Shown: in pieces, positions 1 to 7,413 of the stretch
Layout: the number at the start of each line of letters is the position of its first letter
Position numbering within the stretch: the first letter of the stretch is position 1
Assembly: GCA_902782875.1 (NCBI GenBank)
Contig: CACZPE010000226.1
Coordinates: forward strand, 1-8,015
Origin: an uncultured Ruminococcus sp.
Lineage (GTDB): Bacteria > Bacillota_A > Clostridia > Oscillospirales > Ruminococcaceae
DNA length: 8,015 bases
Direction: 5' to 3'
Program-made: the position numbers and the translations under genes
Notes under the pieces: model-generated
Seen by the model: only the letters and a program-made list of their open reading frames with translations
What the model was told of the DNA's origin: nothing
The model's database searches: none

Positions 1-2040
1 ATCTAAGAGCGTATCCCATGGTCTGCCGTCACGCACTGCGGTATAAAGCTCGCCCGATTCACAGGCACTTCCGACGATAAGTCCCTCCCTGTGGGTTATC
101 AGCTCCGACATGGGTATCCTGGGTCTGCGGCTGTAATATTGTATATGCCCCATCGAAACAAGCTTGTAAAGATTTTTGAGACCTGCATTGTTCCTGCAGA
201 GCAGTATCTGATGATAGGGGCGCAGAGTTTTCGGGTCAACGTGGCTTACAAGAGAATTGATCTCGCTTATATTCTTGCAGCCGTTCTCTTCGATAAGCCT
301 GTTTGCGAGCTTTATATATATGCGTCCGAGCATTTTTGCATCCTCAAATGCTCTGTGGTGATCGAATTCACCGAGCTGCAGATGCTTTGCCACAATGTTC
401 AGCTTGTGCTTTTTCAGCTCCGGGAGCATACTTCTGCACATAACTACAGTATCTATTACAGAAAATCTGAAATCTATTCCCTGACGCAGACATTCAGCCT
501 TTATAAAGGAAGTGTCGAAGCCTGCGTTATGTGCAATGAGAACAGGCGATTCTCCGCAGTACTCAATAAAGTCGAGAAGCGCCTGACGTTCGGACTTCGC
601 TCCGTCAACGTCTGACTGCTTTATGCCCGTGAGCTTTGTTATCCTTTCGGGGATGGATCTTTCGGGATCAACAAATGTGGAGAAGGTATCACAGAGCTCT
701 AAGTCTTTCAGTCTTACCGCGCCGTATTCTATTATCCTGTCATCCTTGGCGGAAAAGCCTGTGGTCTCAAGGTCAAAGACAATGACCTCTCCCTTTATCG
801 GCACGTCCTTGTATACCTTTACAGCCTTTACGGTATCATTTACCGAATATGCCTCACAGCCGTATATTATCTTCAGATCGCCGCCGTTTTTGCGTATATC
901 ATCACAAGCCGCCGCCGCATCGGGGAATGCCTGCACCCCGCCGTGATCGGTGATCGCCATTGCCTTGTGGCCCCATGATGCGGCACGCTTTATAAGCTCC
1001 TCAACAGGTGTTATGGCATCCATAGCAGACATATTTGTATGCATATGCAGCTCCACACGCTTTTCGGGAGCATTGTCCGTGCGCTTCTTGCGCTGCACGA
1101 GCATAATGTCGTTTGCAAAGAATACGAATTCCTTCTCGAAGGTGTCGAATTCGCATTTTCCTCTTACAATGACGGTAGAGCCCTTTTTTATCTTTGAGAG
1201 AAGGTTTTCGTCTTCCTTGTTCTCAAAGCTCTTTATATTCACAGAGCCTGTGTAATCTGTCAGGCTTATGGTGGTTATGCGCTTTTCCTCGCCTTTTTTG
1301 TTCCTGATCTCCTTTTCCTGATAGTCAAACACATCACCCCATATGGTAACGCCGTTTTTAGGCTCGCAGAGATCGCCTATACTCGTTACGGTATCGGAAT
1401 AGATATGTCTTCCTTTGACTATTTCCGCACCGTCGCTCATTACGGGTATATTATTGAAATCGACGGTAACGAACTTTTCATCGGAGAGTCCTGTTGTCAT
1501 CGGTATCTCGGGAACATATTCCCCGGGTACGGGCAGTACCTCCTCATATGCAGCGCGCATCTGCTCATCGCGGTCATCGGTCTGTTCCTTTTTGATGAGC
1601 TTTATCTCATATCGTCTGGAGTACTGTGCGAATATCTCATCGGAGAGCAGCTTTTCAAAGCCCTGCATGGACAAAAGATTGACGCCCCCCTTGCGTATCT
1701 CTATGCAAAGGGTGCTGTCCTCGGTATAGTAGAAGGCCTTGTCAAAATGTCCGTTTATCACGGGCATTTTCTTTTTCAGCTTCTTTATTATATCAGCAGT
1801 GCAGCGGGCATCGAACATATCCGGAGTGTATCTGCATTCAAGCGAGAGCAGGTCAAGCTTCATCGCTGCCGCACCGCTGTGCTCAAAGGCAGATATGTTG
1901 TCAAAGCTCATAGGCTGGGCAAATTTTGCATAGACGAGCAGCTTTTTCCCGTCCTCACTGTGAGAAAGCTTCAGAAGCTCGCCTTTGCTGATAGGGTTCG
2001 GCATATCAAATGCACTGCCGAACAGTTCCTTTATATTCAA
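1..2040 (-). CDS. polC: DNA polymerase III alpha subunit, PolC type (N-terminal 680 codons, runs off the left edge)
   Basis: Replicative DNA polymerase of low-GC Gram-positives; family members are about 1,400 residues, so the polymerase palm and fingers lie outside the window. Seen here in order: an N-terminal PolC domain (about 1-225); an OB-fold region (about 228-320, beginning near VTIWGDVFD); a PHP domain opening with ELHMHTNMSAMD (H332, H334) and ITDHGG (D365, H366); then a DnaQ-type 3'-5' proofreading exonuclease inserted into PHP, with VFDLETTGF (D423, E425), AHNAGFD (D509) and HHRAFEDA (H562, D567), so the DEDDh set is complete. After about residue 580 the PHP domain resumes. The start is TTG at 2040-2038: it lies 8 nt after a perfect AGGAGG and overlaps the ispG stop as TTGA. 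The next in-frame ATG, codon 13, has no ribosome binding site. Identity is very secure; the TTG start is likely. Confidence 0.96.
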   Translation of the reverse strand, partial: MNIKELFGSAFDMPNPISKGELLKLSHSEDGKKLLVYAKFAQPMSFDNISAFEHSGAAAMKLDLLSLECRYTPDMFDARCTADIIKKLKKKMPVINGHFDKAFYYTEDSTLCIEIRKGGVNLLSMQGFEKLLSDEIFAQYSRRYEIKLIKKEQTDDRDEQMRAAYEEVLPVPGEYVPEIPMTTGLSDEKFVTVDFNNIPVMSDGAEIVKGRHIYSDTVTSIGDLCEPKNGVTIWGDVFDYQEKEIRNKKGEEKRITTISLTDYTGSVNIKSFENKEDENLLSKIKKGSTVIVRGKCEFDTFEKEFVFFANDIMLVQRKKRTDNAPEKRVELHMHTNMSAMDAITPVEELIKRAASWGHKAMAITDHGGVQAFPDAAAACDDIRKNGGDLKIIYGCEAYSVNDTVKAVKVYKDVPIKGEVIVFDLETTGFSAKDDRIIEYGAVRLKDLELCDTFSTFVDPERSIPERITKLTGIKQSDVDGAKSERQALLDFIEYCGESPVLIAHNAGFDTSFIKAECLRQGIDFRFSVIDTVVMCRSMLPELKKHKLNIVAKHLQLGEFDHHRAFEDAKMLGRIYIKLANRLIEENGCKNISEINSLVSHVDPKTLRPYHQILLCRNNAGLKNLYKLVSMGHIQYYSRRPRIPMSELITHREGLIVGSACESGELYTAVRDGRPWDTLLD

Positions 2041-3086
2041 GAGTCTTTCCTCCTGATCTTCTCTATTTCGAGCATAAGTCTGTCAAGTGCCTCTTCCTCG
2101 CTGACACGGCATATCTTTTCTCCGTGCCTGAATATTACAGCACATCCGTCACCGCCTGCTATGCCGATATCGGCTTCCCTTGCTTCTCCGGGGCCGTTTA
2201 CAACGCATCCCATAACGGCTACGGTTATATTATCGGGTATATCCCTGATACGTTCCTCTACTTTTTTGGCAAGACCGATAAGGTCTATCCTGGTTCTTCC
2301 GCAGGTAGGGCAGGAGACAAGTCTTGCGCCGTCATAAAGACCTATGGAGCGAAGGATATCCTTTGCTGCATATATTTCCTTCACAGGATCGTCTGTAAGG
2401 GATACTCTGACTGTCTCACCTATACCGTCACACAGAAGAGAGCCTATCCCCACGGCAGAGCTGATTATACCCATACGCTCAGTACCCGCCTCGGTAACAC
2501 CGAGATGAAGCGGATAGCAGGTCTTTTCTCTTGCAAGCCTGTAAGCTGCGATCATAGTCCTGACATCCGAGGACTTGAGAGATATGACTATATCATCAAA
2601 GTCATATCTTTCCAGCAGGGCAGCATGTCCGAGGGCACTTTTCACAAGCGCCTCCGCGCAGGGAGAACCGTATTCGGCGAGTATCTCCTTTTCAAGAGAT
2701 CCAGAGTTTACACCTATCCTTATGGGTATATTCCTTGATCTGCATGCATCCGCAACAGCCTTTATCCTGTCAGGAGAACCGATATTGCCGGGGTTTATCC
2801 TTATTTTGTCAACTCCTGCCGCTGCACATCCGAGTGCTATGCGGTAGTCAAAATGTATGTCAGCTACAAGGGGGATATTTATTTCCTTCTTTATAGCTTC
2901 GACAAGGCGGATATTATCTTCTTTCGGTACAGATACGCGTACTATCTCACAGCCTGCTGCTTCGAGCTCCTTTGCCTGTCTTACATTGCCCTCAACGTCA
3001 TCCGCAGGTACATTGAGCATAGACTGTATATATATTTTTCCGCTGCCGAGCTCACAGGAGCCGACTCTGACTTTTTTTACGGTCAT
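2037..3086 (-). CDS. ispG: 4-hydroxy-3-methylbut-2-enyl diphosphate synthase (IspG/GcpE)
   Basis: Iron-sulfur enzyme of the MEP pathway: reductively converts methylerythritol cyclodiphosphate (MEcPP) to HMBPP, the penultimate step to IPP and DMAPP. The 349-residue protein has the usual length of the short bacterial form. The N-terminal TIM-barrel half shows IQSMLNVPADD (about 20-30), VADIHFDYRIAL (about 74-85) and KIRINPGNIG (about 94-103). The C-terminal domain carries the [4Fe-4S] ligands: SCPTCGR (C259, C262) and GCVVNGPGEA (C294, E301), with three cysteines and the conserved glutamate all present. The ATG start follows GAGGTGA, which overlaps the rseP stop; the gap to rseP is 4 nt. The last 4 nt overlap the polC start. 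Co-transcription with dxr places two MEP enzymes in one operon. No defect is seen. Confidence 0.97.
   Translation of the reverse strand: MTVKKVRVGSCELGSGKIYIQSMLNVPADDVEGNVRQAKELEAAGCEIVRVSVPKEDNIRLVEAIKKEINIPLVADIHFDYRIALGCAAAGVDKIRINPGNIGSPDRIKAVADACRSRNIPIRIGVNSGSLEKEILAEYGSPCAEALVKSALGHAALLERYDFDDIVISLKSSDVRTMIAAYRLAREKTCYPLHLGVTEAGTERMGIISSAVGIGSLLCDGIGETVRVSLTDDPVKEIYAAKDILRSIGLYDGARLVSCPTCGRTRIDLIGLAKKVEERIRDIPDNITVAVMGCVVNGPGEAREADIGIAGGDGCAVIFRHGEKICRVSEEEALDRLMLEIEKIRRKDS
2049..2054 (-). promoter_or_regulatory. Shine-Dalgarno site that fixes the polC TTG start
   Basis: On the minus strand this reads AGGAGG and sits 8 nt before the TTG at 2040. It lies inside the last codons of ispG, so ispG and polC translation are probably coupled by the TTGA stop/start overlap. 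The same 8-nt spacing occurs before cdsA and dxr in this window. Confidence 0.85.
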
Positions 3087-3090
3087 ATCC

Positions 3091-4167
3091 TCACCTCATG
3101 TAGAATACAGATGCTGTATCCGCCGGGGGAACGATTATATTCTTTATATCATTGAATGTGACGGCGAGCATCAGAAGCATCAGCAGAGCAAAGCCGACGA
3201 AGTGGACCATACCCTCTTTTTCAGCGCTGATGGGCTTTCTTCTTACAGCCTCAACAACCAGGAATATAAATCTTCCGCCGTCAAGTGCGGGTAGGGGAAG
3301 AAGATTGAATATACCAACGTTCACGCTTATAAGCATAGCAAGCTCGAGAAGAAAATCAGGATCAAAGCCTGTCTCCTTTGCAGTCTGGGATATTGCTGAT
3401 ACTATGCCTACAGGTCCCTGAAGCTGGTTGAGACCGTACTTACCAAGTATAAGATCCTTGAGTGATACTACCACAAGTCTGCCGCAGTAGAAGAATTTGG
3501 CCGCAGACTGGGGAAGTATGTTCTTTATGGTTATATCCTTTGAATATACCTTGAAATCATAGTTGAGCGTCCTGCCGCCGTTTCCGTCATCGGTAAGAGA
3601 GAACGCCACACGCTCGATGTTTATCTTTTCACCGTTTCTGTCGATCACAAAGCTGAAGACGCCGTCTTCATCGCTTCTGAGCTGATATATGATATCTTTT
3701 GCGGTGAACATGCGCATACCGTTCATTTTTATGATCTTGTCGCCTTCCTGCATATGCATTGCGCAGTCAGTGCCCTGTACTACCTCGGCGATCTCGGTGG
3801 AGATATATTTGCCGTCAAAGCATAATATCACTGCACCCAGTATGAATCCTGTGATAAGGTTCATAGTAGCACCTGCGACTATGACCGCCATTCTTTTCCA
3901 TACTGATTTGTTTCTGAAATTGTTTACGTCATTGGCTTTGGCTTCATCGTCCTCACCCATGGCGCAGTAGCCGCCGAGAGGAAGTGCCCTTATGCTGAAA
4001 AGCGTATTCTTTCCCTGCTTCTTGAATATGGCAGGACCCATGCCTATCGAGAATTCATGCACGTCTATGCCGCATTTTCTTGCGACGATATAGTGGCCGA
4101 ATTCATGTATCGTTACTATAGCACCGAAAATAAGGGCGGCGCACAGGATCGATAAGAAAGTATTCAT
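3091..4167 (-). CDS. rseP: Site-2 family intramembrane zinc metalloprotease RseP/RasP
   Basis: Membrane-embedded S2P protease that cleaves transmembrane segments of substrates such as anti-sigma factors and signal-peptide remnants (known for E. coli RseP and B. subtilis RasP; substrates here are unknown). Numbering below counts the TTG at 4170 as residue 1. The zinc motif HEFGH (H22, E23, H26) is in the first membrane helix. A second hydrophobic segment is at about 94-117 and a PDZ-like region at about 125-200. GPVGIVS (252-258) and NLLPLPALDGGR (289-300, D297 the third ligand) lie in the C-terminal membrane part, followed by a last helix at about 322-338. I place the start at ATG 4167, 7 nt after AGGAGG, rather than at the adjacent TTG 4170, which is only 4 nt away; this gives 358 residues. 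The dxr stop lies inside the Shine-Dalgarno (TAGGAGG), 11 nt before the ATG. Confidence 0.96.
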   Translation of the reverse strand: MNTFLSILCAALIFGAIVTIHEFGHYIVARKCGIDVHEFSIGMGPAIFKKQGKNTLFSIRALPLGGYCAMGEDDEAKANDVNNFRNKSVWKRMAVIVAGATMNLITGFILGAVILCFDGKYISTEIAEVVQGTDCAMHMQEGDKIIKMNGMRMFTAKDIIYQLRSDEDGVFSFVIDRNGEKINIERVAFSLTDDGNGGRTLNYDFKVYSKDITIKNILPQSAAKFFYCGRLVVVSLKDLILGKYGLNQLQGPVGIVSAISQTAKETGFDPDFLLELAMLISVNVGIFNLLPLPALDGGRFIFLVVEAVRRKPISAEKEGMVHFVGFALLMLLMLAVTFNDIKNIIVPPADTASVFYMR

Positions 4168-4174
4168 CAAAGCG

Positions 4175-4180
4175 CCTCCT
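4175..4180 (-). promoter_or_regulatory. Shine-Dalgarno site of rseP overlapping the dxr stop codon
   Basis: The minus strand reads TAGGAGG: the first bases are the dxr stop TAG and the rest is a full AGGAGG. Spacing is 7 nt to ATG 4167 but 4 nt to the in-frame TTG 4170, which favours the ATG. Confidence 0.8.
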
Positions 4181-5345
4181 ACCGTGAGTATTTCTCAGTG
4201 ATGTATTCCCTGGCCTTTTTGTCGGCTGCGAGGATAGCCTCGAGAGAATCAGATCCTGTCAGGGGAACGTCATTGAGTGAAGCATTCACTCCATCGAATA
4301 TATCGGTGAAAGCGATCTTTTTCTCAAGGAAAAGCTCCACCAATTTTTCGTTTGCTCCGTTTATCACAGCGCCTGCGGTCGTGTCGGGCTTTTCAGCGGC
4401 ACAGAGAGCAGCCTTAAGACAGGTGAATGTCTTTCGGTCGGGCTTTGAGAATGTAAGCGATGCTATATCCGTAAGCGACAGGGGAGCGGTCGTGGTCTCA
4501 AAACGCTCGGGATAGGTAAGCGCAAACTGTATCGGTATCGTCATATCGGGAACGCCCAGCTGCGCTATCACAGCGTTGTCGCAGAATACAACAGCAGAGT
4601 GTATCACACTTTGCCTGTGTATGACGATCTCGACCTGTGAGGGCGGTATGTTGAAAAGATGACACGCTTCTATAAGCTCAAATCCCTTGTTCATGAGAGT
4701 AGCGCTGTCTATCGTTATCTTGTGTCCCATGTTCCAGTTGGGATGCTTCAGCGCCTGCTCCGGTGTGACGGAAACAAGGTCATCCCTTGTCTTTCCGAGA
4801 AAAGGTCCGCCTGATGCTGTGAGTATGATTCCCTTGAGCTGACGCGCGGAATCTCCTCTTGCAGACATAAGGCTCTGCATTATGGCACTGTGCTCACTGT
4901 CTACAGGCAGTATATCAACTCCTTGCTGTTTTGCAAGCTTCATGATATAGCTGCCGCCTGCAACAAGGGTCTCCTTGTTGGCAAGTGCGACCTTTATACC
5001 TGCTCTTATAGCCGCATCTGTCGGGAGAAGGCCCGCTGCGCCGACTATGGCGTTTACGGTACAGTCTGCGCCCGTGTCTGCTGCACAGCTGCAGAGTCCT
5101 TCTATACCGGAGATGACTTCGGTGCCTGTACCGAAAAGCTCATCCTTAAGCGGCTTTTCGAGCATTTCATCGAATATGCATACTCTTTTTATATCAAATT
5201 CCCTTGCGGCTGCGGCAAGCGCAAGATGATTTCTCTGCACTGCTGCAGTATGTATCCTTATATCGGGATATCTGCGGCATATTTCAAGTGTCTGTGTGCC
5301 TATGGAACCTGTCGCGCCGAGAAGATTTATCCTTGTCTGTTTCAT
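4179..5345 (-). CDS. dxr: 1-deoxy-D-xylulose 5-phosphate reductoisomerase (Dxr/IspC)
   Basis: Cytoplasmic NADPH- and divalent-metal-dependent enzyme: rearranges and reduces DXP to 2-C-methyl-D-erythritol 4-phosphate, the first committed MEP step and the fosmidomycin target. The 388-residue length is typical. Seen: the nucleotide-binding loop LLGATGSIGTQTL (8-20); ANKETLVAGG (122-131); the metal ligands in PVDSEHSA (D149, E151) with E223 in NKGFELIEA; ILTASGGPF (174-182); and the substrate-covering loop HPNWNMGHKITIDSATLMNKG (H201, W204, M206). The catalytic set known from E. coli Dxr is complete. ATG 5345 follows AAAGGA with 8 nt spacing. The 61-nt gap to cdsA is the largest in the window and contains a hairpin, so this gene may have a post-transcriptional control point ahead of it. 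Confidence 0.97.
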   Translation of the reverse strand: MKQTRINLLGATGSIGTQTLEICRRYPDIRIHTAAVQRNHLALAAAAREFDIKRVCIFDEMLEKPLKDELFGTGTEVISGIEGLCSCAADTGADCTVNAIVGAAGLLPTDAAIRAGIKVALANKETLVAGGSYIMKLAKQQGVDILPVDSEHSAIMQSLMSARGDSARQLKGIILTASGGPFLGKTRDDLVSVTPEQALKHPNWNMGHKITIDSATLMNKGFELIEACHLFNIPPSQVEIVIHRQSVIHSAVVFCDNAVIAQLGVPDMTIPIQFALTYPERFETTTAPLSLTDIASLTFSKPDRKTFTCLKAALCAAEKPDTTAGAVINGANEKLVELFLEKKIAFTDIFDGVNASLNDVPLTGSDSLEAILAADKKAREYITEKYSR

Positions 5346-5373
5346 GTTAACGATCCTTTATTTAAATGGAATT

Positions 5374-5398
5374 ACCGTACAGATGTGATCTGTACGGT
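5374..5398 (-). repeat. Perfect inverted repeat (10-bp stem, 5-nt loop) in the cdsA-dxr gap
   Basis: Arms ACCGTACAGA and TCTGTACGGT are exact reverse complements separated by TCACA (as read on the minus strand). The hairpin begins 8 nt after the cdsA stop and ends 28 nt before the dxr ATG. It is followed by AATTCCATTT rather than a run of T, so it does not look like an efficient intrinsic terminator. It may act as an mRNA-stabilising or processing element, a weak attenuator, or a dispersed palindromic repeat; the sequence alone does not decide. Confidence 0.75.
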
Positions 5399-5406
5399 GA
5401 TAGACA

Positions 5407-6267
5407 TTATGATATACTGCTTACGAATATATTTCCGCCGAATGCATTGAAAACAAACATAGTAAACGGAAGAACGAAATATACGCTGTCAAATCTGTCA
5501 GCAAATCCGCCGTGTCCGGGGAAGAACGTTCCGTAGTCCTTTATGTTGTATTCACGCTTGATAAGTGAAGCGGAAAGATCGCCGAATATGCTAATGATAC
5601 CTGCGGCAATGACTGTAAGGCTCAGCGCAAGATAGTTGACGCTGAAAATATATCCCCGCGAAGCCTGTACCTTGCAGTAGATCGCCGCATATATGACAAA
5701 TACTATCGCAGATATTACCAGACCTCCGACAGCGCCCTCGATAGTCTTCTTGGGCGAAATATCGGGGCAGAGCTTGTGCTTGCCCATAGCAGAGCCTACG
5801 AAATATGCTCCCGCATCGGGCACCCATGCCGCCATAAGGGACATTACCACATAACATACACCGTGTACGGGACTGAGCTTTACGAGCGATATAAGACAGT
5901 TGCAGCTGAGTGTGACCAGACAGGTCACGGTCAGCATAATAGCAAGCTTGGAAAATGACAGCTTCTTGTTGTCGGCCACGAATCCCGCAAACATAAGAAA
6001 TACTATGACACAGGCGATGAAAAGCTTCCATATGTAGCCTATACCGTCAAACCAAGACATAAACGGTATTGCTACCGCGAATATCTCACAGAATATATAA
6101 TGTACGGGAAAAAACTTGAATCCTGTCTGGCACGCTGTGAGCATTTCGTGCACACTTATCGCCGTTATTATACAAACCACTATAGGGAATATGAGCGTGT
6201 TATGCAGGAACATTATCGCTATGCCGACTGATATGCCGATCACAGCGGTAAGTATTCTTTGTGCCAT
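5407..6267 (-). CDS. cdsA: Phosphatidate cytidylyltransferase (CDP-diglyceride synthase)
   Basis: Integral membrane enzyme that joins CTP and phosphatidic acid to CDP-diacylglycerol, the precursor of phosphatidylglycerol, cardiolipin and other phospholipids. The 286-residue protein is strongly hydrophobic, with about eight membrane segments spread over its length. Diagnostic features: WVPDAGAYFVGS (148-159), SPKKTIEGAVGG (171-182), and a full match to the CDS family signature at about 234-260, from SLIKREYNIKD through the FPGHGGFADRFD end (K237, R238, K243, D244, H252, D257, D260). ATG 6267 lies 8 nt after GGAGGT, which is embedded in the last uppS codons; the gap from the uppS stop is only 2 nt, implying tight coupling. 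Length and motifs are ordinary. Confidence 0.96.
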   Translation of the reverse strand: MAQRILTAVIGISVGIAIMFLHNTLIFPIVVCIITAISVHEMLTACQTGFKFFPVHYIFCEIFAVAIPFMSWFDGIGYIWKLFIACVIVFLMFAGFVADNKKLSFSKLAIMLTVTCLVTLSCNCLISLVKLSPVHGVCYVVMSLMAAWVPDAGAYFVGSAMGKHKLCPDISPKKTIEGAVGGLVISAIVFVIYAAIYCKVQASRGYIFSVNYLALSLTVIAAGIISIFGDLSASLIKREYNIKDYGTFFPGHGGFADRFDSVYFVLPFTMFVFNAFGGNIFVSSIS

Positions 6268-6269
6268 AA

Positions 6270-6971
6270 TCAGATACCTCCGAATCGCCTTGTTCTTCTT
6301 TTGTATTCATCGAGTGCCTTGTGAAGCTCTTTTATATCAAAATCGGGCCACAGCACATCAGTGAAGTAAAGTTCGGAATACACCGACTGCCACATAAGAA
6401 AGTTTGATAGTCTTTCCTCTCCGCTCGTGCGTATAATAAGATCACAGTCGGGAGCAGGATATGTATAGAGCTCTTTTTCTATAGTCAGTTCATCTATGTC
6501 TTCGGGAGATATCTCTCCATGAGCGGCTTTTTCTGCGATACGTCTTGCAGCTCGGACTACTTCATCCCTGCCGCCGTAATTCATTGCAAGCATGATGGTA
6601 AATCCTTCTATATCAGCAGTATCTTTCTCAAGCTTTTCCATTTTGTGCTGTAAGCTTTCGGAAAATGCAGACTTGTCGCCGAGGAATATCAGCCTTGATT
6701 TGTCAAAGCGGGCAAATGCCTCGTCAAGATATTCGTCGAAAAGCTTCATCAGCACATCGACTTCCGCCTGCGGACGCCGCCAGTTCTCCGTAGAGAACGC
6801 ATAGCAGGTCACATAGCGTATGCCTATCCTGCGGCATTCGTCAAGAAGCTTTCGCATAGCTTCGGCACCGGCCTTATGGCCGAAGGTGCGGGGCATGCCC
6901 CGCTTTTTGGCCCAGCGTCCGTTGCCGTCCATAATAAACCCGATATGTACGGGAAGATCATTTGTATCTAT
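6270..6971 (-). CDS. uppS: Isoprenyl transferase, undecaprenyl diphosphate synthase (UppS), probable ATA start
   Basis: Cis-prenyltransferase that adds isopentenyl units to farnesyl diphosphate to make undecaprenyl diphosphate, the carrier for peptidoglycan and wall polymers. Conserved motifs: MDGNGRWAKKRG with the catalytic Asp, FGHKAG, YAFSTENWRRP, NYGGRDE, and the signature DLIIRTSGEERLSNF, then QSVYSELYF. The first canonical start, ATG 6932, would put the catalytic Asp at residue 2 and remove the first beta strand, giving 220 aa. The same frame upstream encodes NDLPVHIGFI, which matches the family's usual xPxHVAIIMDGNGRW, but it has no ATG, GTG or TTG before an in-frame TAG. ATA 6971 lies 8 nt after a strong GGAGG and gives a 233-residue protein of normal length. 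I therefore annotate from ATA; family identity is certain, the start is inferred. Confidence 0.93.
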   Translation of the reverse strand: MDTNDLPVHIGFIMDGNGRWAKKRGMPRTFGHKAGAEAMRKLLDECRRIGIRYVTCYAFSTENWRRPQAEVDVLMKLFDEYLDEAFARFDKSRLIFLGDKSAFSESLQHKMEKLEKDTADIEGFTIMLAMNYGGRDEVVRAARRIAEKAAHGEISPEDIDELTIEKELYTYPAPDCDLIIRTSGEERLSNFLMWQSVYSELYFTDVLWPDFDIKELHKALDEYKRRTRRFGGI

Positions 6972-6979
6972 TTTTTTAT

Positions 6980-6984
6980 CCTCC
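6980..6984 (-). promoter_or_regulatory. Shine-Dalgarno GGAGG pointing at an ATA start for uppS
   Basis: The minus strand reads CCGGAGGATAAAAAAATA. The GGAGG is 8 nt from the ATA at 6971, the same spacing used by polC, cdsA and dxr. It is 47 nt from the first in-frame ATG (6932), too far to serve it, and 18 nt from an out-of-frame ATG at 6961. An A7 run lies between the site and the start. Confidence 0.75.
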
Positions 6985-6987
6985 GGT

Positions 6988-7413
6988 TTATAACGATGCT
7001 ATTGAATTTAAAATATCGTTGAGTAAAACAAGATCGGGCGACAGATGATATATCACACCTGCAGTCAGTATGACCGCACCGACCACGCGAACAGCGATAA
7101 CAGCGTATCTGTTCAGTCTGTCAGTGACCGTTTTTGATGTCATCAGAAGCAGAAGTAACACCCCGAGCGGGATCACTATACTGCGAAGAGCGGCAGCGGC
7201 GAATGAGAATACTACTATGCCGAGAAAAACATAACCGACAATAGTAAGCATTTTATTCGGGGAGCGGCTTTCATCGGGACTTTTATCAGGTATCAGTTTA
7301 AAGATCGCTGTACCGAGCGCAAAGAAAGTTCCCTTGAAAACTATGAAAATAATAGGCGCGATAATGAATGCTATTATGATTACAGCAACAAATACCATGC
7401 CTATAAATCCCAT
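6988..7413 (-). CDS. Small polytopic membrane protein of unknown function (141 aa)
   Basis: I do not recognise a family. The protein is very hydrophobic, with likely membrane helices at about 4-27, 55-75, 78-92 and 103-122. A polar loop at about 42-54 (PDKSPDESRSPNK) and a basic/polar turn near 93-103 separate them. There is no cysteine and no obvious catalytic motif. The start is ATG 7413, 6 nt after GGAGGT; the in-frame TTG at 7419 touches that site directly and is unlikely. The first 13 nt overlap the end of the 43-aa gene upstream, and the stop is 16 nt before the proposed uppS start, so it is an operon member. A strong ribosome binding site and snug packing argue that it is real. Function is unknown; an envelope role is only a guess from location. 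Confidence 0.85.
   Translation of the reverse strand: MGFIGMVFVAVIIIAFIIAPIIFIVFKGTFFALGTAIFKLIPDKSPDESRSPNKMLTIVGYVFLGIVVFSFAAAALRSIVIPLGVLLLLLMTSKTVTDRLNRYAVIAVRVVGAVILTAGVIYHLSPDLVLLNDILNSIASL

Noticed and set aside
1405..2337. A 310-codon open frame on the plus strand, plus several other plus-strand frames opposite polC and ispG.
   Set aside because: They lie antisense to polC and ispG, whose motifs are unmistakable; the translations show no family motif, have no ribosome binding site, and cross the real gene boundary. They are shadow frames.
5591..6031. A 146-codon minus-strand frame inside cdsA.
   Set aside because: It is an alternative frame within a complete CdsA carrying its full signature; the translation is rich in Cys and Arg with no recognisable domain.
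6994..7023. Short inverted repeat AACGAT...ATCGTT around the end of the 141-aa gene, considered as a terminator or control hairpin before uppS.
   Set aside because: Only 6 bp with a 17-nt AT-rich loop, inside coding sequence and with no T-run; this is within chance expectation.
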